DNA of 64,000 nucleotides from Bacteroidia bacterium (GCA_021740845.1 JAIOYZ010000003.1:124001-188000); one strand, 5' to 3'; positions 19,239 through 30,837 are shown, counted from the first letter of the stretch. Numbers and translations are program-made. Notes: a model not told the origin generated them from the sequence alone.

Positions 19239-22200
19239 ATGTTAGATAAAATAAAAGAATTTAAACCATCGAGCTGGGCAATTAATAATAAAACCAGCGT
19301 ATATATTATGACCATCATAATAACCTTAGCAGGTTTGATGAGTTATAATAGTTTACCCAAAGAACAATTCCCAGAAGTAGTTTTTCCTCAAATTTTGGTT
19401 AATACAATTTATGCTGGAACTTCTCCAAAGGATATGGAAAATTTGGTAACTAAACACATTGAAAAACAAGTTAAATCAATCAATGGTGTAAAGCAAGTTA
19501 CCAGTTCTTCAATTCAAGATTTCTCGATGATCAATATTGAGTTTAATACTGATGTTGATGTACCGGTTGCAAAACAAAGGGTGAAAGATGCGGTAGATAA
19601 GGCAAAGAAAGATTTGCCAAATGATTTAACGCGTGAACCTGAAGTAATTGATATTGATGTTTCCCAAATGCCTATCATGAATGTGCATCTTTCTGGTGAT
19701 TATCCTTTGGATAAATTAAAAGATTATGCAGATAATATGAAAGATAGGATTGAAGGTCTTAAGGAAATAACCCGCTGTGATATTGTTGGTGCTTTAGATC
19801 GTGAAATCCAGATTGATGTAGACATGTACAAGATGCAGGTTGCAGATGTTACCATGAGAGATATTGAGAATGCTGTTAAATATGAAAACATGACTATCTC
19901 TGGAGGCCAAATTAAGATGGATGGCCTTAAGCGTAGTATTAATGTTATCGGACAATACACAGAGGCAAACAAAATAGGAGATATTATTATTAGATCAGGA
20001 AGTGGGGCTACAATTTACCTTAAAGACATTGCAACAATTACGGATGGTTTTAAGGAAAAAGAAAGCTATGCTCGATTGGATCACGAAAATGTAGTTACCT
20101 TAAATGTAATTAAGAAAAGTGGGCAAAACCTGATTGACGCTTCCGATAAGATTAAGGAGATTACTAAGGAAATGGAGGATGGTCAGTTGCCACAAGGGTT
20201 AAAAGTTACAATAACGGGCGACCAATCAGATAAAACCAAAGTAACCTTAGATGATTTGATTAATACAATCATTATTGGATTTATGTTGGTGACTTTAATT
20301 CTCATGTTTTTCATGGGAACTACCAATGCCATATTTGTGGCTATGTCTGTGCCTCTTTCCATGTTTGTTGCCTTCCTGATAATGCCAGTAATTGGCTTTA
20401 CACTAAATATGATTGTTTTATTTTCATTCTTATTGGCCTTAGGAATAGTAGTAGATGATGCAATTGTAGTGATTGAGAATACACATAGGATATATGATAA
20501 TGGTAAAGTCCCAATTGTAAAGGCGGCTAAACTTGCGGCGGGTGAAGTATTTATGCCGGTATTATCTGGTACATTAACAACACTTGCACCTTTTATTCCA
20601 TTAGCATTTTGGCAAGGCGTAATTGGTAAATTTATGTTCTTTTTACCAATAACGCTTATCGTAACCCTATTGGCCTCCCTAGTTGTTGCCTATATTATTA
20701 ACCCAGTTTTTGCGGTTGATTTTATGAAACCTCATCATTTGGGAGAAGAAAAAAGAAAAATCACAAAGGGATTCAAAATCACCTCCATTGTATTTGGCGT
20801 AATCATCCTATTATCCTACCTAGCAGGTAATTTTGGCTTAGGTAATTTGGTATTAACTTTATATGGTTTATACTGTTTGAACCGATTCGTTTTACATGAG
20901 TTAATTGAAAAGTTTCAACAAAAAACTTGGCCATCAATTCAAGAGAAATATAAGAAGTTATTGGTTTGGATTTTAGTAGGTAGCAGGCCAATTTGGATTA
21001 TTATTGGAACCATTGTATTGTTCTTTTTATCTATTGGAATAACTATGGTAAGAAGTCCAAAAGTGGTATTCTTTCCTCAAAGCGATCCTAATTTCGTTTT
21101 TACTTATATTTCTTTACCAATAGGAACAGATCAAGTATATACAGATTCCATTACTCACATTGTTGAGGATAAAATCTACCAAGTTGTTGGTGATACCAAT
21201 CCTATTGTTGAATCCGTAATTTCAAATGTTGCTGTTGGAGCAAGTAACCCACAAAGTTTTGATTTTAGTGTTAGTCCACATTTAGGTAAAGTAACAGTAG
21301 CATTTGTGCCATTTGGCGATAGAAAAGGAGCTTCAACGATTGAATATTTGGATAAAATCAGAGAGGCCGTTAAAGGGATTCCTGGGGCGGAAATTACAGT
21401 TGAACAAGAGCAAGGTGGACCACCAACTGGTAAACCAATTAATATTGAAATTACAGGAGATGAATTTGATCAATTGACTTTAATTTCAAAGGATTTAAAA
21501 AGATATTTAGATTCTTTAGGCATCCCAGGTATAGAGGAATTGAAATCTGATTTACAAACTAACAAACCAGAAATTGTTATTGAAGTAGATCGTGAAAGAG
21601 CAAATAGGGAAGGAATTTCAACTGCCGTAATTGGTAAGGAACTTCGAGATGCAATTTTTGGAGCTGAAGTTTCAAAATTCAAAGATGCTAATGATGATTA
21701 TCCAATTCAATTGCGTTATGCTTTTGACCAAAGAAATAATATCAATGCCTTAATGAATTTAAAAATCACCTATAGAGATATGAATATGGGTGGAATGATT
21801 CGCCAAATTCCATTATCATCTGTTGCTAAGTTAAGTTATGGCAATACATTTGGAGGTATTAAACGCAAGAATCAAAAGCGAATGGTTACTATTTCTTCAA
21901 ATGTACTTAGCGGATATAATGCAAATGAAATAGTAGGAAAAATTCAAAAAGCTGTAAAAAGATTCCCTTTGCCAAATGATATGATGGTTTCTATGACAGG
22001 TGAGCAGGAGAAACAGCAAGAAACTGGAGCATTTTTGGGCAATGCCATGCTAATTTCATTTGGGTTAATATTCTTGATTTTGGTTACTCAATTCAATTCT
22101 ATTTCGAAACCGTTAATTATTTTTGTGGAAATATTCTTTAGTATTATCGGGGTATTGTTGGGATTGTCTATTTTTAATATGTCGATTTCTATTGTAATGA

Positions 22201-22619
22201 CGGGAATCGGTGTGATTGCACTTGCTGGGATTGTGGTAAGAAATGGAATATTACTTGTTGAATTTACAGATCTGCTACTTGAAGAAGGTATGGAAATGAA
22301 GGAGGCAATTATAGAGGCAGGAAAAACTAGGATGACCCCAGTTATCTTAACAGCATCCGCAACAATTTTAGGCTTGATCCCATTGGCAATAGGATTAAAT
22401 ATTGATTTTGTTTCCCTATTTAGTGAGTTAAATCCTCATATTCACCTTGGTGGAGACAACGTAGCCTTTTGGGGACCTTTGAGCTGGACAATGATTTTTG
22501 GTTTAGGATTTGCAACTTTTTTAACTTTGATATTGGTACCAGTTATGTTACTTTTGTCGAATAGATTGAAGATAAAATTTGGAATTCCATTGGTTAAAAC
22601 CCATAAGGAATCAAATTAA
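19239..22619 (+). CDS. Efflux RND transporter permease (AcrB/MdtB-like)
   Basis: 1126 aa; LPKEQFPEVVFPQI, LALGIVVDDAIVVIENTHR, GIGVIALAGIVVRNGILLVEF. Confidence 0.94.
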   Translation: MLDKIKEFKPSSWAINNKTSVYIMTIIITLAGLMSYNSLPKEQFPEVVFPQILVNTIYAGTSPKDMENLVTKHIEKQVKSINGVKQVTSSSIQDFSMINIEFNTDVDVPVAKQRVKDAVDKAKKDLPNDLTREPEVIDIDVSQMPIMNVHLSGDYPLDKLKDYADNMKDRIEGLKEITRCDIVGALDREIQIDVDMYKMQVADVTMRDIENAVKYENMTISGGQIKMDGLKRSINVIGQYTEANKIGDIIIRSGSGATIYLKDIATITDGFKEKESYARLDHENVVTLNVIKKSGQNLIDASDKIKEITKEMEDGQLPQGLKVTITGDQSDKTKVTLDDLINTIIIGFMLVTLILMFFMGTTNAIFVAMSVPLSMFVAFLIMPVIGFTLNMIVLFSFLLALGIVVDDAIVVIENTHRIYDNGKVPIVKAAKLAAGEVFMPVLSGTLTTLAPFIPLAFWQGVIGKFMFFLPITLIVTLLASLVVAYIINPVFAVDFMKPHHLGEEKRKITKGFKITSIVFGVIILLSYLAGNFGLGNLVLTLYGLYCLNRFVLHELIEKFQQKTWPSIQEKYKKLLVWILVGSRPIWIIIGTIVLFFLSIGITMVRSPKVVFFPQSDPNFVFTYISLPIGTDQVYTDSITHIVEDKIYQVVGDTNPIVESVISNVAVGASNPQSFDFSVSPHLGKVTVAFVPFGDRKGASTIEYLDKIREAVKGIPGAEITVEQEQGGPPTGKPINIEITGDEFDQLTLISKDLKRYLDSLGIPGIEELKSDLQTNKPEIVIEVDRERANREGISTAVIGKELRDAIFGAEVSKFKDANDDYPIQLRYAFDQRNNINALMNLKITYRDMNMGGMIRQIPLSSVAKLSYGNTFGGIKRKNQKRMVTISSNVLSGYNANEIVGKIQKAVKRFPLPNDMMVSMTGEQEKQQETGAFLGNAMLISFGLIFLILVTQFNSISKPLIIFVEIFFSIIGVLLGLSIFNMSISIVMTGIGVIALAGIVVRNGILLVEFTDLLLEEGMEMKEAIIEAGKTRMTPVILTASATILGLIPLAIGLNIDFVSLFSELNPHIHLGGDNVAFWGPLSWTMIFGLGFATFLTLILVPVMLLLSNRLKIKFGIPLVKTHKESN

Positions 22620-22621
22620 AG

Positions 22622-22696
22622 ATAATTGCATCTAGGGGTAGAGTGCAATTTGTTTCATAGGCTAAAGCGGGGTCTGGGCAACCGGCCCCGTTTTTT
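22622..22696 (+). ncRNA. Tandem structured RNA element, copy 1
   Basis: AATTGCATCTA(22624-22634)-GGGG-TAGA(g)TGCAATT(22639-22650) stem-loop; linker; terminator CGGGG-(t)-CTGG-GCAA-CCGG-CCCCG (22668-22690) then TTTTTT. Confidence 0.8.
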
Positions 22697-22800
22697 ACCA
22701 AATTATGAAGCTCTTTTTTTTGGATAGTTCTGAATTTGATATAAATTGCATGGCGAAAAAGAAATTTGTTAAGTGTTAATTAAACATTTAATCATAAAGG

Positions 22801-22874
22801 TAATTGCATCTAGGGGTAGAGTGCAATTTGTTTCATAGGCTAAAGCGGGGTCTGGGTAACCAGCCCCGTTTTTT
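22801..22874 (+). ncRNA. Tandem structured RNA element, copy 2
   Basis: Near-identical to copy 1 with two compatible changes: loop GCAA->GTAA and stem CCGG->CCAG (wobble to Watson-Crick); followed by TTTTTT. Confidence 0.8.
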
Positions 22875-22949
22875 ACCACCCAATGTTCTTAAATTGATAA
22901 CCCATTTTGGGGATTGGTATTCCAAGTTATTGGTTTACAATCATAAAGA

Positions 22950-23024
22950 TAATTGCATCTAGGGGTAGAGTGCAATTTGTTTCATAGGCTAAAGCGGGGT
23001 CTGGGTAACCAGCCCCGTTTTTTT
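22950..23024 (+). ncRNA. Tandem structured RNA element, copy 3
   Basis: Same core as copy 2 (AATTGCATCTAGGGGTAGAGTGCAATT...CGGGGTCTGGGTAACCAGCCCCG) then TTTTTTT. Confidence 0.8.
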
Positions 23025-23174
23025 ATGCCTTTTTTAGTGCCAAACAAATATTGGTTCAAACAGAATTTTTCTTAAGTTTTTTAGGAATAAACTCCGACAT
23101 TGAGATTGCTCATATTAATTAGGGGATTACCTAAATTTTGGGTTAACTTTGCAGCCCTTTTTTACTAATAATAA

Positions 23175-24794
<1,620 letters not shown>

Positions 24795-24812
24795 AAATAA
24801 ATGAAATCCAAT

Positions 24813-24853
24813 AAAAAGCCTACTTAAAATGAAAATAAGTAGGCTTTTTTTAT
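24813..24853 (+). terminator. Intrinsic terminator after ABC-F gene
   Basis: AAAAAGCCTACTTA...TAAGTAGGCTTTTTTT. Confidence 0.88.
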
Positions 24854-24864
24854 TTCTTAACGTT

Positions 24865-24943
24865 TAAAAGAACCAAAGGCCGCTTGCGCGGCCCCGGTCC
24901 AACCTTTACTCAAGCTACAGGAAACCTGCAGCAAGATCTTTGG
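24865..24943 (-). ncRNA. GC-rich structured segment, candidate terminator/3' UTR RNA on the minus strand
   Basis: Minus strand shows GGCCGC-GCAA-GCGGCC perfect hairpin followed by TTTGGTTCTTTT, a second hairpin GCTgCAGG-TTT-CCTGtAGC, and enclosing CCAAAG/CTTTGG pairing. Confidence 0.45.
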
Positions 24944-24977
24944 AGGGAGGGGCTTTAGGCTTCAGCAGGGTGTTTAA

Positions 24978-25058
24978 CTAACTTCCCCAAAATTGGATTA
25001 ATACCAATATTAGAGTAATCATCACAAATGACATTAGGGCTATTCTTTTCGCTTTCAT
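24978..25058 (-). CDS. Possible 26-aa hydrophobic peptide
   Basis: ATG at 25058 gives MKAKRIALMSFVMITLILVLIQFWGS*, Lys/Arg-rich start then a TM-like stretch. Short; could be chance. Confidence 0.35.
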   Translation of the reverse strand: MKAKRIALMSFVMITLILVLIQFWGS

Positions 25059-25143
25059 GGGCTCAACAAAGATTAGCAAAAAATCCTAATGGTTCATTTG
25101 AAACAAATAACTGGTAGGTTTGGTTGTTTATTTGGTATGATTT

Positions 25144-25920
25144 TCAAATAATACTGGCAAATTTGTCAAGAGCTTTTTGAAAAATTTCCTTTTTTCTTCT
25201 AGAAATTTCCACCTCTGTCCCATCTACCATAACCACCAATCCTCCTTCTCCTTTAATATATTTTTTTATGTATTTGAGGTTGATCAAATGTGAATGATGA
25301 ACTCTACAAAATCCATAGTCTATTAACAATTCGTCGTATTCTTTAAGGGTTTTAGATACCAAAATTGATTTTTCTTCATTTTTCAAGTGAAACCTAGTAT
25401 AGTTAGCATCACTTTCACAACGAATTATTTCTTCAATTGGAACAAATAGAGCCCCCTCGAATGTTGGCAAAGATAATTTATAATTTTGTTTATTAATCGA
25501 TTTTAAATTTTCTAATAAATTATTTATTTGGAGTTGCGGTTGATGTTCTGATTTTTGCCTTTTTTCAATAGTTCTATCGATGGCATGGTTAAGTTCATCG
25601 CTATCAATTGGCTTAAGTAAATAATCAATTGCACTAAATTTAATTGCTTTAATAGCATAAGAATCGTAAGCAGTAGTGAAAATCACATCGAAAGTCCTTT
25701 CAGGAAGTTCTGCAAGTAAATCGAAGCCATTTTTAAATGGCATTTCTATGTCTAGGAGAACTAAATCAGGGGGAGTTTTTTTTATCAAAGCAACAGCATC
25801 ATCTACATTAGGGGCTTCCCCAATTAATTCTGTGGTTTTGATTTGGGTTAAAAGTGCTTTAAGCGCATTTCTTCCTCTAGACTCGTCTTCAACAATTATA
25901 ACACGTAATTTATTAGCCAT
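25144..25920 (-). CDS. LytTR family response regulator
   Basis: REC domain (VIIVEDESRGRNALKALL, DLVLLDIEMPFKNGFDLL) and LytTR domain (GFCRVHHSHLINLKYIKKYIKGEGG). Confidence 0.93.
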   Translation of the reverse strand: MANKLRVIIVEDESRGRNALKALLTQIKTTELIGEAPNVDDAVALIKKTPPDLVLLDIEMPFKNGFDLLAELPERTFDVIFTTAYDSYAIKAIKFSAIDYLLKPIDSDELNHAIDRTIEKRQKSEHQPQLQINNLLENLKSINKQNYKLSLPTFEGALFVPIEEIIRCESDANYTRFHLKNEEKSILVSKTLKEYDELLIDYGFCRVHHSHLINLKYIKKYIKGEGGLVVMVDGTEVEISRRKKEIFQKALDKFASII

Positions 25921-28915
25921 TCAATGTTGGAATTTGCATGATTACCTTTGTACCGCAAGCTACATTATTTTCATCAAATTTATCTACAATTGAAATTTTT
26001 GGTTTGGATCCAAATAGTTTTTGTAAAGATTGGATTCTATCATCTGAAATTTTAGAGGCTTTGGATTGGTGTAGTGATCTTTTATTCTTCTTTATTTCCA
26101 TAGCCACTGCCCTGCCTACTCCATTATCTTCAATCTCTACTTTAATCATTTGGTCATTAATTTTTTGCATTTTAATGGACAAGGTTTTTTTACCTGTTTT
26201 ATATTGTAAACCATGCCAAATTGCATTTTCAATATGTGGCTGGATTAATAGTGTTGGTATAAGTGATTCGCGGTCAATTTCTGGATCGATTTCAAACGAG
26301 TAGTCAAAGGAATTATTCATCCTTAATGCTTCCAATTCTGTATATAATTTAAGAAACTCTATTTTAGAAAAGATTGTAACGAAAGTTTGTTCTGAAATAT
26401 CTAGAATTAGACGAATTAATCGAGCGAATTTGCTTAAGTATTTAGCTGCTAAATTACCTTCATTGTTTAACACAAAATCTTGAATGGAATTAAGAGAATT
26501 GAATATGAAATGTGGATTCATTTGAGCTCTTAATGCTTTTAATTCCAATTCTGCTATCATCCTACTTTGTTTTCCATTTTCTTGTTCTTCCTTTATGGCA
26601 TTTTGAATTCTATTATAAATAAAGAAAGCAACAGAAGCCGCACATAGGATAATTAATAATAATCTAAACCAAGTTTGCTGATAGTAGGTTGGCACCACAG
26701 TGAAATATACCCTGCCTTCTTTACTACTTAATTTACCATCTGGGTTTTTTGCTTTTACCTTAAATATATAGTCTCCTTGAGGCAATTGTCCAAAACTGGC
26801 AAATCTCCTATCGCCAATTTCTGTCCAATCTTTTTGTAGGCCTTCAAGTTGGTAATAATAGGTGTGATTTCCTTTTAGGTAAAAATCCAGGGCAGCAAAA
26901 TCAAAAGAGATATAATTTTTTGAAATTGGAACTTGATAATAATCTGCATAGGGTACTTTTTGATTAAATATGGAAAGACCTTTTATTACAATATTGCAAT
27001 CGTTTGTATCATTTTTGATCTTTTTTGGATCAAAATAATTAATGCCATTTATGCCACCTAAGTATATTATTCCATTAGATGTTATTTTTGATGCTGATTC
27101 AATAAATTCACTTCCTTGAAGTCCATCATGTAAATCATAATTTTTTACTTCAAAAGTTTTAGTATTAATGGCAGCAATACCTTTATTAGTAGAAACCCAG
27201 CATTGGCTTTCGTCCTGACTTAAAGTTACTGTATAAATTTGACCATTTGCTAAGCCATTAGATTTAGTAATGGAGGTTGTTTTTCCATTTGGAGAAATTA
27301 TAAATAATCCTTCTCCTGCAGTGCCAACATAAATGTTTTTTTGCCGGTCAATTTTCACCGTGCTTACCATGGGTTGTTTGGGGTTTTCAGAAAGTTTAAT
27401 CCAGGTAATATCTTTAGTTTTTTTATTGAATAAATACAATCCTTTCATGGTGGAGACAAACAATTCATTTTCATTTTTTTTGCATACGCTTCTAATGTTT
27501 TCTGAACCAAATTTAGAATTGCCTATTCCATAATATTCAATTGTTTGGCCAGATTTTCTGTCAAATAAGAACAAGCCATCGTCGCCACCCATCCAATAGG
27601 TTTGTTCTCCTTCTGGTAAAATGAATTTGATATCACTTTCAAAATTTTTCACATCATTTTTTGTGCTTACAAATCCAACCTTATCATCAAAATAAGAATA
27701 ACTATAAAGACCTTTTTCGGTGCCAATTAAATATGAATTCGGGTTATTCAATTCCTTTAAAATGCAATTTCCTATTATTCCGGTTTGAACCCATTTAGTA
27801 ATTTCTTTTGTGGATGGGTTGTAAATGCCTAAATACCCTGTGCTGTTTTGAAAAATGATATGACCATCATTGGCTTCTTCAAATGAAATTATTTCTTTAC
27901 ATAAATTGTATTTAGCAGAAACTAAAGGTGAAACCAAATTAAATTTATGTCTATTTGGATTGAATAAATTTAAGCCACCTAACTTGGTACCAACCCATAA
28001 ATTTCCTTGTTTATCTTTTAATAATGCTGTTATATAAGATTGCGAAAGAGAATAATAATTATCTTCTTGATGTGTTAATATTTTGGAACTCCCATTGGTT
28101 TCAATACAAATCAAACCGGTAGTTGTACCTAAAAAGAACTTGTTCTTATACAATATGAAAGATGACCCATTTAAATTGTAAGGCATCGAAAAAGATTTCT
28201 TTATTTGAACTTCACCATTTTCGATATTACCATGGTGGAAAAAACCATCGCCCTCAATCCAAGATAATTTGTTTTCGCTTTCTACTGCAAAATGTCTGAT
28301 AAACGAATTGGCATAATATTTTAATTTAATAAGTTTATTGTTGAAAGGGAAATAGTAGTAAAATGCATCTACACTACTAATAAGTAGCTTTCCATTATTA
28401 ATTTTCTTAATACAAGTTATGGGTTCATGAATGCCAATATTTTCAATTTTTTTTGAAGAAAAATCATATTTCCATAGGCCATTTTCACTAGTGATTAGAA
28501 TGCTTCCTTCGTTTGCAAAAAGTGACTTAGGTGATTTAATTAGATTGTTATTTATTGAGATTTTTTTTCTACCAAGGTTTTTAGTGTCAATAAGACTAAT
28601 GTGATCAGAGTACATTACTGCCAAGAAGTTTGAATTTCCATTTATAGAACGCACGTAATTATTTATTTCAGATTCTTGACCAGAATCGTCCATTGGTTCA
28701 AATGTATATCCATCGTAGCGAACTAGGCCATTTTCTGTTCCAATCCAAATATATGACTCCCTATCTTGGTATAAAGCGGTAATGCTAATTTGGTTTAAAC
28801 CATTTTGTTCATCTAATCGTTCAAATGCAATATTCTGCGCATGAATTGTAGCTCCAAGGCAAATAAATAAGAATAGAAGAAGTATTTTTGAACGCAAGAT
28901 TAAATAAATTAGCAA
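25913..28915 (-). CDS. Two-component sensor with beta-propeller/Y_Y_Y input and LytS-type histidine kinase domain
   Basis: Repeated propeller units (YIWIGTENGLVRYDG, LWVGTKLGGLNLF), YYYQLEGLQKDWTEIGDRRFASFGQLPQGDYIFKVKAKN (Y_Y_Y), LKALRAQMNPHFIFNSLNSIQDFV. Confidence 0.93.
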   Translation of the reverse strand: MLIYLILRSKILLLFLFICLGATIHAQNIAFERLDEQNGLNQISITALYQDRESYIWIGTENGLVRYDGYTFEPMDDSGQESEINNYVRSINGNSNFLAVMYSDHISLIDTKNLGRKKISINNNLIKSPKSLFANEGSILITSENGLWKYDFSSKKIENIGIHEPITCIKKINNGKLLISSVDAFYYYFPFNNKLIKLKYYANSFIRHFAVESENKLSWIEGDGFFHHGNIENGEVQIKKSFSMPYNLNGSSFILYKNKFFLGTTTGLICIETNGSSKILTHQEDNYYSLSQSYITALLKDKQGNLWVGTKLGGLNLFNPNRHKFNLVSPLVSAKYNLCKEIISFEEANDGHIIFQNSTGYLGIYNPSTKEITKWVQTGIIGNCILKELNNPNSYLIGTEKGLYSYSYFDDKVGFVSTKNDVKNFESDIKFILPEGEQTYWMGGDDGLFLFDRKSGQTIEYYGIGNSKFGSENIRSVCKKNENELFVSTMKGLYLFNKKTKDITWIKLSENPKQPMVSTVKIDRQKNIYVGTAGEGLFIISPNGKTTSITKSNGLANGQIYTVTLSQDESQCWVSTNKGIAAINTKTFEVKNYDLHDGLQGSEFIESASKITSNGIIYLGGINGINYFDPKKIKNDTNDCNIVIKGLSIFNQKVPYADYYQVPISKNYISFDFAALDFYLKGNHTYYYQLEGLQKDWTEIGDRRFASFGQLPQGDYIFKVKAKNPDGKLSSKEGRVYFTVVPTYYQQTWFRLLLIILCAASVAFFIYNRIQNAIKEEQENGKQSRMIAELELKALRAQMNPHFIFNSLNSIQDFVLNNEGNLAAKYLSKFARLIRLILDISEQTFVTIFSKIEFLKLYTELEALRMNNSFDYSFEIDPEIDRESLIPTLLIQPHIENAIWHGLQYKTGKKTLSIKMQKINDQMIKVEIEDNGVGRAVAMEIKKNKRSLHQSKASKISDDRIQSLQKLFGSKPKISIVDKFDENNVACGTKVIMQIPTLNG

Positions 28916-28936
28916 ACCAAATTAAGAATTAAATTG

Positions 28937-29764
28937 TCAATGCAAAACTATATTTTATGTGATTTCACATGTTCGAGTGAGAAAAGTGAGTTATTAATTG
29001 CTGAATTAAGTCAGATAAATTTCGAAGGATTTATAGAAAATGAGAATGGTTTTGAAGCTTATTTGCCCGAATCTGATTTTAACCAAGACGACTTAAATTC
29101 TATTTTGGTTCAATACGAAATTGACTTTACAAATGTTGCCATACGAAAAGTAGCACCTCAAAATTGGAATGCAAATTGGGAAGGTAGTTTTGAACCAGTT
29201 ACAATTGGCACCAAACTTAGAATTCGCGCACCTTTTCATGAGCCAAGCTCAGATTTTTCAATAGAGTTGATTATCCAGCCAAAAACATCTTTTGGAACAG
29301 GGCATCACGAAACAACCTATTCTATAATGGAATTAATGTTGAACTTTAAGATGGAGAATTTGGAAGTTTTTGATTACGGTAGTGGCACTGGAATTTTGGC
29401 AATTTTAGCTAGTAAACTCGGGGCCAAAACTATTTTTGCAAATGATATTGACCCTTGGGCGGCAGAAAATATTTTTGAAAATGCCGAATTGAATCAAATT
29501 GAAAATATCAGCTTTATTCAAGGAGACATTCAGGCAGCAAAATCTCAAACCTTTGATCTAATTCTTGCTAATATTAACAAGAATATTTTAATGGATAGCT
29601 TTACTCATTTATTCCCCTTATTGCGCGAAAATGGGCATTTAATTATTAGCGGATTTTATGAAACCGATTTGCCTGATTTAACTAGTGAAGCAAAAAAATG
29701 TGGCTTTAATTTTAAGGAAAAGGTAACTACTAATAATTGGACTGCGGCAGTTTTAACTAGGTAG
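28937..29764 (+). CDS. prmA: Ribosomal protein L11 methyltransferase
   Basis: KTSFGTGHHETTYSIMELM, VFDYGSGTGILAILASKLGA, ANDIDPWAAENIFENAELN, DLILANINKNIL. Confidence 0.9.
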   Translation, partial: SMQNYILCDFTCSSEKSELLIAELSQINFEGFIENENGFEAYLPESDFNQDDLNSILVQYEIDFTNVAIRKVAPQNWNANWEGSFEPVTIGTKLRIRAPFHEPSSDFSIELIIQPKTSFGTGHHETTYSIMELMLNFKMENLEVFDYGSGTGILAILASKLGAKTIFANDIDPWAAENIFENAELNQIENISFIQGDIQAAKSQTFDLILANINKNILMDSFTHLFPLLRENGHLIISGFYETDLPDLTSEAKKCGFNFKEKVTTNNWTAAVLTR

Positions 29765-29776
29765 AATAAGTTTTCC

Positions 29777-30808
29777 TTAATCCATAAATGGAAACGCCAA
29801 TTCTGTTAGCCATTTGCTAGTATCAGATTCAGTAGTAATATCTGTAATATAAAACTCCATTGGAGCCCCTGTTGGTTTTAAATTATTCTCATTTAGATAT
29901 TCAAATCCTTTGTGGTAAATCCTTCCCATATCATCGTATTTACCATAAAAATTAACAACTAACCATTTTCCTGAAGCAACCTTGCCAAATTGAATAGGTT
30001 CAACAAAAGTTTCATTGCTCTCTTGTGTAATAGCAATGGCAGCTTTCATATCAAAAACATCGCCATTTGCTGCGTAATTAATAGTAAATGGAACACCTAC
30101 TTTTTGTAGATTTTTGGCAACAATTTCTTGGTTCAAGGCTTGATAAAATGCATTTAATTTTTCTCCAATTTCATCCCCCTTAATTTTTTCTCTAATGCCA
30201 ATATAATTAAGTTGAGATGCTTCTCTAACTTCGGCTTCAAACTCTTCAATTAGTATGGGTTTATCAGCTTCAACTTGATTTTTTAGATTTACCAAACCTT
30301 TTTCAAATTCTGGTCCAATCATTTTATCCATAAATAATTTAAAATACCGACTCATTGGAATCATCCAAATTGGCATGCCCTTTTCCTCACTATCCATTGC
30401 CCAAGTTACCTTTGACCCCGATTCTGTTGGTTCAAAATAAAATGTTGCGATGGAAATGCCCATACCACCAAATTTCATTTCTGATTTTACCATTGAATCT
30501 GGAATAGCCTCAATTATAGATAAGCTGCCTTCTCCTACATTTGGGTTATTGCTTTTCCAAGAATAGGAAGCCCCAACGCCTTGTTCTACTTCAGAATATG
30601 TCCAAACAGTGTTGCTGTCTAATTGATGCCAAGGGTCCCATTTGGACCATTCTTTTAATTGATTAACCAGTTTAAAGGCTTGTTTTGGTTTTCCATTTAT
30701 TTCAATGCTTCGCTCCACATGAACTTTATTGGGTAAGAATAATGATACAATCACCAATAATATTAAAAGGGATAGGATTGCAATTAGTGTTATTTTAAAT
30801 GTTTTCAT
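29777..30808 (-). CDS. SRPBCC-domain protein with C-terminal GyrI-like domain
   Basis: VERSIEINGKPKQAFKLVNQLKEWSKWDPWHQLD SRPBCC start; C-terminal GKYDDMGRIYHKGFEYLNENNLKPTGAPMEFYITD GyrI-like. Confidence 0.78.
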   Translation of the reverse strand: MKTFKITLIAILSLLILLVIVSLFLPNKVHVERSIEINGKPKQAFKLVNQLKEWSKWDPWHQLDSNTVWTYSEVEQGVGASYSWKSNNPNVGEGSLSIIEAIPDSMVKSEMKFGGMGISIATFYFEPTESGSKVTWAMDSEEKGMPIWMIPMSRYFKLFMDKMIGPEFEKGLVNLKNQVEADKPILIEEFEAEVREASQLNYIGIREKIKGDEIGEKLNAFYQALNQEIVAKNLQKVGVPFTINYAANGDVFDMKAAIAITQESNETFVEPIQFGKVASGKWLVVNFYGKYDDMGRIYHKGFEYLNENNLKPTGAPMEFYITDITTESDTSKWLTELAFPFMD

Positions 30809-30823
30809 GTTTTATTTTTTTTC

Positions 30824-30833
30824 GGTTTGAACC
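30824..30833 (+). repeat. Iterated motif GGTTTGAACC (intergenic copy, TTCGGTTTGAACCAAATTTA)
   Basis: Exact 10-mer between two minus-strand genes. Confidence 0.75.
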
Positions 30834-30837
30834 AAAT

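Noticed and set aside
22622-23024. CRISPR array interpretation of the three repeats
   Set aside because: Repeats are ~75 nt with internal hairpin and terminator, spacing is irregular (178 and 149 bp), only three copies, and no cas genes are present.
24865-24980. Integron attC site or SRP/6S RNA at the GC-rich island
   Set aside because: No attC R/L core pairs (GTTRRRY/RYYYAAC) in the right arrangement, and no SRP RNA GGAAG/AGCA-type loop or 6S-like open helix; left as an unexplained structured region.
25913-25920. Overlap between the sensor kinase and LytTR gene as a frameshifted fusion
   Set aside because: An 8-bp overlap of stop and start is ordinary translational coupling, and both proteins are complete.
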